A stretch of DNA of 43,296 nucleotides from the NCBI GenBank assembly GCA_030849075.1, contig JASAOO010003335.1:1-43296 (forward strand), given 5' to 3'. The translations under genes were made by a program, and so were the position numbers. This DNA comes from Zelonia costaricensis. Its lineage: Eukaryota; Euglenozoa; Kinetoplastea; Trypanosomatida; Trypanosomatidae. Each line of letters begins with the position of its first letter. Positions within the stretch are counted from its first letter, which is position 1. The notes under the pieces are model-generated. The model saw only the letters and a list, made by a program, of their open reading frames with translations. It was not told the DNA's origin and ran no database searches. Positions 37,755 to 43,296 of the stretch are shown here, in pieces.

Positions 37755-40700
37755 TCACAGCAGCCTCCACAGCCACCGCTTCCGCTCTTGCGTGGTGACG
37801 CTGTCAGACCAGACGAGTTCCGCCTCGCTGATCAAGGTGGCACTGAAAGAGCGCCGCACAAGCCCGTCGCTTGCCTCCCGGATGCTGGACGGTTTAAACC
37901 CCATCGACGTGCTGAAGTCAGGCACAGTGCCGCTTACGTCTGCCGATGTGCTGAGGCTGCTGGGCGGCGCTGTGCCGAACCACTCCAGTTCGACCTGAAG
38001 AGCCGTGATGCCGGGCGGTGCCGACAGTGGCGCGCCTGCGGCTGTCACGGTGCTGTTGGTGCAGCTGCTGCTGCTGCTGGCGGAATGACCATTGGCAACG
38101 AGGCTCAGCGGTGCGGTGCGCAGCACATCCGCGAGCACCCAGCGCCGTCCCTTCGTCGACTTGTGATAACCCTTCTGCAGCGCCAGGTGCGCCATGTCGA
38201 GCCGCGATGAAAGCCGCAACCGGACCTTCTTCCACTGCTCCACCAGCACACGGGACTTGTGCCGCATCGCTACCTGGTACGCATTTTCGGCCTTGTCGCG
38301 CGGCGTGTGCGCCTCCGCGCCGCCGCCCCCCGGGTGTTGCTCGACCGCCTCGTCCTCGCCCGCCTCGTCCGCCTCCCCGTCGGCGTCGCTGCAGCTGTGC
38401 ATTGGCGAGCCCTGCCGGAGGGCCACGTAGTTCGCGTAGCCCCAGTCCGACGGCTCCAGGTCTGCCACCCGCGCCACCAGCACCACCGGCGAGAACCCAG
38501 CGACGAAAAGAAGCTCCTCCTGCTCCGCGATGCAGCTCGAGTGCACGACGGCGAGCGAGGGTGGTGCAGACTCAGAGCGCGAGGTTGCCGCGGATGCAGT
38601 TGAATCCTTGTTGAACGGCCGCCCGGCAGTGGAAGGCGTCCCGGGATGCACCGCAAAGGAGAAGAGCGCAACCTTTGTGGTTGCGCCGCGTGTGGGCGTG
38701 CCGTCTTGCGTCACGGCCTCGGGGTCCCGCCTCCAGCACGCATCGGGCGACGTGTCGGATGTGTAGTCGGTCTGAGCGCCGACCTCTGCCATCGCACCCC
38801 CACGTACGTTCGCCTGCACCTTGGCGGAGTAGAGGTCTCGCACGGGAACTGTCGCTTGCACCGCGGCTGGGCGCATCCCGGACTCGACAGGGCCGCACCC
38901 CGGTGGCGCGGGCCGCACCGACCAGCCAAAGCGCTCCAGCACGGCCACGGTAACCCACAGGTTCGGCACACTCTGCACTGCCGCGGCGCGCTCCAGGAGG
39001 GTGTCGTGCGTCCACGCCTGCACCCCGCCACGGCGCGCACGCGGCGCGACATGCGGTGTGAGGAGCGCGAGGAGACGCTGCGAGGCATCCCAGTTGCACT
39101 TCGTCCAACCCGACGCGCACAGTACCTCCTGCAACAGGTGGGGCACACACGTTTGCGGGTTGAAACGGGAGGCGTCGGTGGTCTGCTCCGCGTTCACGAA
39201 GTCAGTCCTCGCGATGCGCAGCGGGATGGCGCCCGGCGCCACCCGGACGCCCCACCGCTCAAACACCGAGTCCGCCTCGACCCAGTACGGCGAACGGAAA
39301 AGGAAGTGAAGGTCGCGCTGCAGTGCCTGCATCTCGATCACGCGCTCCATCTGGCTGAGCGAGGGGGCGTAGACACCGCTGTCACCCTGCTCGCGGATCT
39401 GACGCAGCCGCGTCGCCCACGGCGACCTGCTGAGAGCCGCAGCGTGTGCCGCGCACGTCCCCTCCTGCGTGACGGCCTCGGAAGCGGCACAGTGCATCGC
39501 CGCCGGCTGCGCCGCATTCTCGAGGTTCGCAAGCTGCTCCATCGCTGCGTCGAAGAAGGAGAGCCGCCCCAGGCGGCTCGAGCGCGACGCGCTGTCGCTC
39601 TGCACCGCCATTCCGCTGTCAGCACAGGGCAGAAAGTCGATTCCACCACGTGAAGGGGACGGTTTACTGTCAATGCCGCCGAAGCTGCGCTCTGACGGTG
39701 GTGCCTGTCCGCCACGAAAGACGGACGAGGAACGTGAGTAGCATGAGTGCTGCAGTCGGTACCGCACAGCGCGGAGGTTGCTGTACATTGGGCAGCCCGT
39801 CTCGCTGAGCGGGATGGCGTGCTGCGTGCACGTGTGGGAGTCGAACAAGCAGGCGAGCGGGAAGGAGTCTACGCAGGCGTAGCGTTGCCCAAAGTACAAC
39901 ACTGTGTACTGGGACTGGGGTAGCCAGTAAGGGCGCTCCTTCACACCGGAGTCGGCGGTGGTGCGCGTGGAACGGGTGTCAAGGCCGTCCATTGCACCGA
40001 GGAGCTCAGCACCGTCACCGCGACCCGATGCCGCCTGGAAGCGCGACTCTTGCCACCGCTGTGCCCTCAGCGCGCCAACGCTGGTGCCGTCCTTGCTGCC
40101 GTTGCACCGCCACGCTGCGATGCGGAATGCAGATGGGAAACACTGGAGGTGCATCTTGCGACTCCATGCGGCGGGGGACGCCGGGCGCACCTGCATCAAC
40201 CGGAGCATGTGCAACGCTGGGTAGGCCTGGCACGGAAAGAAGTAGTCGCAGGGCAGGTTGGCCGCCATATTTCGCTTGGCGGCCCAGAAGCTGCTCAGCT
40301 TTGGCCACAGATTTGGCCGCATTTCGCAGTACAACGTGGGCGGCGGCCAAACATCAGCGCGGTACTTCGCCGCGATGCCCTTGCTCTCCCACGACACCCC
40401 AGACGCCTCTACGGCTTTCACTTCAAGTCCCGGGTGCTTGGCCGAGGCCAACTGCCAATGACGCAGCAGGCCGAAAAGCGTGCCGCGGCTGTGCTCCGGC
40501 GCGGCGCAGACGTTGGCCGCCTCTTTGTCGCCCCGGGTAGCACACATGCCCTGCCTCGCACGCTCCGAACCGCTCAGGCCGTCAAAGAAAGGATGCGCCC
40601 ACTTCCTCTCATGTGCCGCGGCGGCCATCGCAGCGCGTGCGTCGTCACCGCCGTCCACGTCGAGCGCCCTCGAACCCGATGATGCGCGCCAGGATTCAGC

Positions 40701-41936
40701 GTTGGAGGCTGCGCGAGACCATGGGCCCTCCACGAGAGAGTTCCCCACCGCGGGTGGGGCCGCGAGTGTCGCCATCGCGTGGCTGCCCCCTTCGTCGCCG
40801 CCTGGGTCACCTGGACTGGTCCACTCTTCCACCTCCGCCTCCTGCTCTGGCGACGCTTCATCAAAGAACATCCCTGACGACGGCAGTGCGCCGGGCGCAT
40901 CACCACGTGCGGGCTCGCGCAGTTCTGAGTTCTCTGATGGCTGGACCGACGCGACACCCCATATAGCGACACCACTCGGCGGCAGCTTCGTCGGGTACGG
41001 AATGGGAAAGAAGGGCAGGTGACGCAAGAGCCCAATACTCACCCACACAGACGCCCGCGGCGTCGGTGCGGTCCACCATGGCGCCGCCGGCGCCTCCGCA
41101 GAGCGTGGCGGTGATGCCGCCTCCGACCCCTGCGCAAGCGGGAGCGGGGTCGCGAACACAGCGCTGCCCGACGCAAAGCCGTCTCCGTCACACTTTTCGT
41201 AGACGAACTCGTGCACCCGCTCCTCCTTCTCTTCCTCCTTCCGGAGTCGATGCGGTGGGCAGTACAGCCAGTAGAACGGCGGCACGACACCAGTTCCCGC
41301 GTCTGCGGTGCGGCCGGCCGTGGCGTCGCCGTCGAGCGGCCGCTCCAGCTCCGGCTCCACGAAAGCGTGGTAGTACCGCGCCCACCAGTCGTCGACGTCG
41401 GCTCCGACGCTCCGCAAGAAGAGGTACACCATACCAACGACGGGGGCCACCTGCACGTGACCAGGCGGAGGGCACAACTGGACAGCCGCGTCCTCTTCGG
41501 AATGGGACAGGCTTCGCGGCGAAGGGGTTGCCTGCTTCATGCGCAGCACGGACAACTCAACCCACATCCGTGCCTCTCGCGCCGCCGCACCGGCCGTACC
41601 CACGCCAGTCGGTGTATCCTTGTTGACGGCCGCAATGTCGAGCAGGAACTCGAGCGCGTCGGCAAGTCTCAGGCGTTGCGACCTCACTTTCGTCAGGACA
41701 AGGACGTGAAGGAGATGTGGGAAAGGGGAGCCGCTGATGCTACACGGTGGTAATGGAAGGTGCAGACGCGGCGCGCGGCCAAAGACACGAGCGCAGCGCG
41801 CCGCTGCCTCATCGGCGATCACGTCCCCCTCCCTCCTCCCTGCTGGTGCCGGTGCAGCGGAGGAGGTTCCAGTGGTGTACGCAGCTCTCCCGATGGCAGC
41901 GTGGCCGCCCCACGACAAGGAGAGCCGCCGCCGCAT
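37755..41936 (-). CDS. Large conserved-looking protein of unknown function
   Basis: A 1393-residue protein not recognised. The first ~38 residues have five Arg, many Ser/Ala/Gly and no acidic residue (MRRRLSLSWGG, then AAIGRAAYTTG), like a mitochondrial presequence. Non-low-complexity blocks occur around ~75-210 (LTKVRSQRLRLADALEFLLD; VGMVYLFLRSVGADVDDWWARYYHAF), ~515-600 (FWAAKRNMAANLPCDYFFPC; SRKMHLQCFPSAFRIAAW), ~670-730 (SQYTVLYFGQRYACVDSFPL) and ~870-1020. In the last block a motif WVxxxxVFERWGVxV recurs ~109 residues later as WVxxxVLERFGWxV (Trp885 and Trp994). Such Trp- and Cys-containing blocks embedded in Ser/Pro-rich linkers argue for real coding sequence. No membrane segment or catalytic signature was found. 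The start is the first possible ATG: no ATG exists on the sense strand between the presumed acceptor at ~42122 and this codon. Confidence 0.75.
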   Translation of the reverse strand: MRRRLSLSWGGHAAIGRAAYTTGTSSAAPAPAGRREGDVIADEAAARCARVFGRAPRLHLPLPPCSISGSPFPHLLHVLVLTKVRSQRLRLADALEFLLDIAAVNKDTPTGVGTAGAAAREARMWVELSVLRMKQATPSPRSLSHSEEDAAVQLCPPPGHVQVAPVVGMVYLFLRSVGADVDDWWARYYHAFVEPELERPLDGDATAGRTADAGTGVVPPFYWLYCPPHRLRKEEEKEERVHEFVYEKCDGDGFASGSAVFATPLPLAQGSEAASPPRSAEAPAAPWWTAPTPRASVWVSIGLLRHLPFFPIPYPTKLPPSGVAIWGVASVQPSENSELREPARGDAPGALPSSGMFFDEASPEQEAEVEEWTSPGDPGGDEGGSHAMATLAAPPAVGNSLVEGPWSRAASNAESWRASSGSRALDVDGGDDARAAMAAAAHERKWAHPFFDGLSGSERARQGMCATRGDKEAANVCAAPEHSRGTLFGLLRHWQLASAKHPGLEVKAVEASGVSWESKGIAAKYRADVWPPPTLYCEMRPNLWPKLSSFWAAKRNMAANLPCDYFFPCQAYPALHMLRLMQVRPASPAAWSRKMHLQCFPSAFRIAAWRCNGSKDGTSVGALRAQRWQESRFQAASGRGDGAELLGAMDGLDTRSTRTTADSGVKERPYWLPQSQYTVLYFGQRYACVDSFPLACLFDSHTCTQHAIPLSETGCPMYSNLRAVRYRLQHSCYSRSSSVFRGGQAPPSERSFGGIDSKPSPSRGGIDFLPCADSGMAVQSDSASRSSRLGRLSFFDAAMEQLANLENAAQPAAMHCAASEAVTQEGTCAAHAAALSRSPWATRLRQIREQGDSGVYAPSLSQMERVIEMQALQRDLHFLFRSPYWVEADSVFERWGVRVAPGAIPLRIARTDFVNAEQTTDASRFNPQTCVPHLLQEVLCASGWTKCNWDASQRLLALLTPHVAPRARRGGVQAWTHDTLLERAAAVQSVPNLWVTVAVLERFGWSVRPAPPGCGPVESGMRPAAVQATVPVRDLYSAKVQANVRGGAMAEVGAQTDYTSDTSPDACWRRDPEAVTQDGTPTRGATTKVALFSFAVHPGTPSTAGRPFNKDSTASAATSRSESAPPSLAVVHSSCIAEQEELLFVAGFSPVVLVARVADLEPSDWGYANYVALRQGSPMHSCSDADGEADEAGEDEAVEQHPGGGGAEAHTPRDKAENAYQVAMRHKSRVLVEQWKKVRLRLSSRLDMAHLALQKGYHKSTKGRRWVLADVLRTAPLSLVANGHSASSSSSCTNSTVTAAGAPLSAPPGITALQVELEWFGTAPPSSLSTSADVSGTVPDFSTSMGFKPSSIREASDGLVRRSFSATLISEAELVWSDSVTTQERKRWLWRLL

Positions 41937-42060
41937 GCCCGAAGGCCTTTTCAAAGATGGTGCCGCAGCGGAGACCACTTGATCGCGTGTGATGGACTCC
42001 AATGAAAGCGATGAGCTCGGCACTCACGTTAGACGCGCAGCACCCACGCACACGCAGCAA

Positions 42061-42077
42061 CACACACACACACACAC
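42061..42077. repeat. (CA)n microsatellite
   Basis: About eight CA units on the + strand in the presumed 5' leader region of the 1393-residue protein gene. Confidence 0.85.
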
Positions 42078-42121
42078 CTCTAAATCAGAGGGTCTCGGGG
42101 AGTATCGGTTTGATTATGTGC

Positions 42122-42250
42122 CTCGTCCCCGATGCATCCAACGAGCGTGTAAGCGCGCGTGTCGATTGTTTTGGTGAAACGAGGGTGGTGAGATGTTAAA
42201 GTGCGCCACACCAAGCACAACGTGAGGGAGGCAAAAGATAAACAAAGAAC
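42122..42250 (-). promoter_or_regulatory. Candidate trans-splice acceptor, 1393-residue protein gene
   Basis: On the minus strand GTTCTTTGTTTATCTTTTGCCTCCC (42250-42226) is followed by no AG until GACGAG with the AG at 42123-42122. The ~100-nt spacing is long, so the assignment is weak. The leader would be ~185 nt and contain no upstream ATG. Confidence 0.3.
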
Positions 42251-43296
42251 AATAGTAGCAGCAAAACACAAAGCATGGGCTCGCCCAGTCGCCGCCGTCG
42301 TCGATCGTTCTCTTTCTTTTTAGCTTAGCCCACGCGCAAGTCATACTCCTTTGTATTCTTCCACTCTTTCTCGCGCATTTTTCCCTCCATAAACGCGGCC
42401 CTTTGCGGCTCCCGTGACCCACACACGCCTCTGCTGAAGACGGTCGTGCAGTGCGCAGGGAGCAGCGAGTCCGCACCAGCGGCTCCCGCCACTCCTCCCC
42501 CTCGTGCCCTCTTGATGGGCACCGGAAGGAGCGCCGCGGCAGTCGTATCTTGTGTTTCGTTTTTTGTGTGTTTGTTATTTGCTTTACCGTTCAGTTACCT
42601 CCATCGCATCGCGCAAGGCTGGGGGCCGTCCACCGACTGCTCAGGCCTACAGCTGCGCCACAGGCGTAGCAACAAAAGAAAAAGGGAGATGAAGAATCAG
42701 GCTTACGCCTCGCGTCCGCCTCGCCTCCGCGGCAGACACAAAGCACACACAGACACACTCCGCCGCAGCAGCACTGCACTGCGTGGAATTGCGCCTCTTC
42801 GTATATTAATCTCGTGCAGAGGTCGGAGACAGAGACGAGAACAGAAACGGGAAAGAACGCTTTAGCAGGCGGTCGCGCTTCTTTTGTTTCTTGCTCTCGA
42901 GCAGCGATCACAAAGAACAGGAAACGCAGCGCATTCGCACGGCCGTGCGTGTGCGTTCGGGTGTGCGTCCATGCGCTTGTGCTTGTGCATGTGTGTGCAT
43001 GTGCTTTGTCGACAGACCGTCGCAATGGAGCACACACACACGTGGGCGATGACTCAAGGGAAGAAGGAGCGAGGTTGAGCGCTCAGCTATTAACGGTGCC
43101 GCACCACGAAGATTCTACAAACACGAAGTGAAGAGATGGAAGAGAGGGAAAACAAAAAAACGATCAAGCGCGAGAGATAAAACCAGAAAAAAGAAAAAAA
43201 GACTGATCGAGGTGTTGCGAGCCCCTCTTCGAGCCGCCGCCCTGCCATCACCTTTGTGTGTGTTTGGCGCAACCTTGCTTCTCCCTGTTTTACCCC

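Larger units (their letters stand above)
41937..43296. other. Intergenic region at the right edge
   Basis: No gene is supported. It holds a CA repeat (42061-42077), sense pyrimidine tracts near 42250-42226, and purine-rich + strand near 43120-43205. It is the 5' UTR of the 1393-residue protein gene and presumably the 3' UTR of a gene beyond the window. Confidence 0.6.

Noticed and set aside
36025..37776. A ~580-codon open frame on the minus strand upstream of the kinesin
   Set aside because: The sense strand here is so pyrimidine-rich that stop codons, which need purines, are rare. The translation is Ser/Pro/Leu/Phe/Cys/Arg low complexity with no domain, overlaps the end of a better gene, and covers the likely splice region of the kinesin.

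Overview
The window looks like nuclear chromosomal DNA from a trypanosomatid, most likely Leishmania or a close relative. It is GC-rich, and all eleven convincing genes lie on the minus strand as long uninterrupted reading frames with no introns. They are separated by 0.5-2.5 kb of sequence rich in CA/TG repeats, homopurine/homopyrimidine runs and homopolymers. Upstream of almost every start codon the coding strand carries a long polypyrimidine tract followed by the first AG, the signature of spliced-leader trans-splicing. This is what one polycistronic transcription unit, read from right to left, looks like. No strand switch, tRNA, rRNA, CRISPR or intact mobile element was seen.

In transcription order (high to low coordinates) the genes are: a large unrecognised protein with an arginine/serine-rich N-terminus (41936-37755); a kinesin with a C-terminal PH-like domain (35859-32224); a secreted class I S1/P1-type nuclease with all nine zinc ligands (29758-28760); an RPUSD1-like RluA-family pseudouridine synthase (27348-25954); a Rad17-type checkpoint clamp loader (25222-21986); a phosphopantothenoylcysteine decarboxylase of CoA synthesis (21030-19849); the epsilon adaptin of AP-4 (18551-15291); a Pus3/Deg1-type tRNA pseudouridine synthase (14812-13262); an eIF2-alpha-kinase-type protein kinase (12220-6995); a DUF1796 papain-like putative peptidase (6264-4942); and a double-PH, kelch-repeat protein (3936-1297).

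The genes do not form one pathway, as is normal for trypanosomatid arrays, where co-transcribed genes are unrelated and are controlled after transcription through UTRs. Themes that recur are RNA modification (two pseudouridine synthases), trafficking and cytoskeleton (AP-4 epsilon, kinesin, PH-kelch), stress and genome signalling (eIF2 kinase, Rad17) and purine salvage from extracellular nucleic acid (nuclease).

Several conserved enzymes carry lineage-style modifications: a ~200-residue insert between the HRD and DFG motifs of the kinase, a Walker A motif without its Thr/Ser in Rad17, and a widened spacing between the active-site loops of the decarboxylase. The intergenic regions show recurrent A-rich runs on the sense strand shortly after stop codons. 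I did not find a clearly new multi-gene system; the best candidates for new biology are the unrecognised 1393-residue protein and these modified enzymes.
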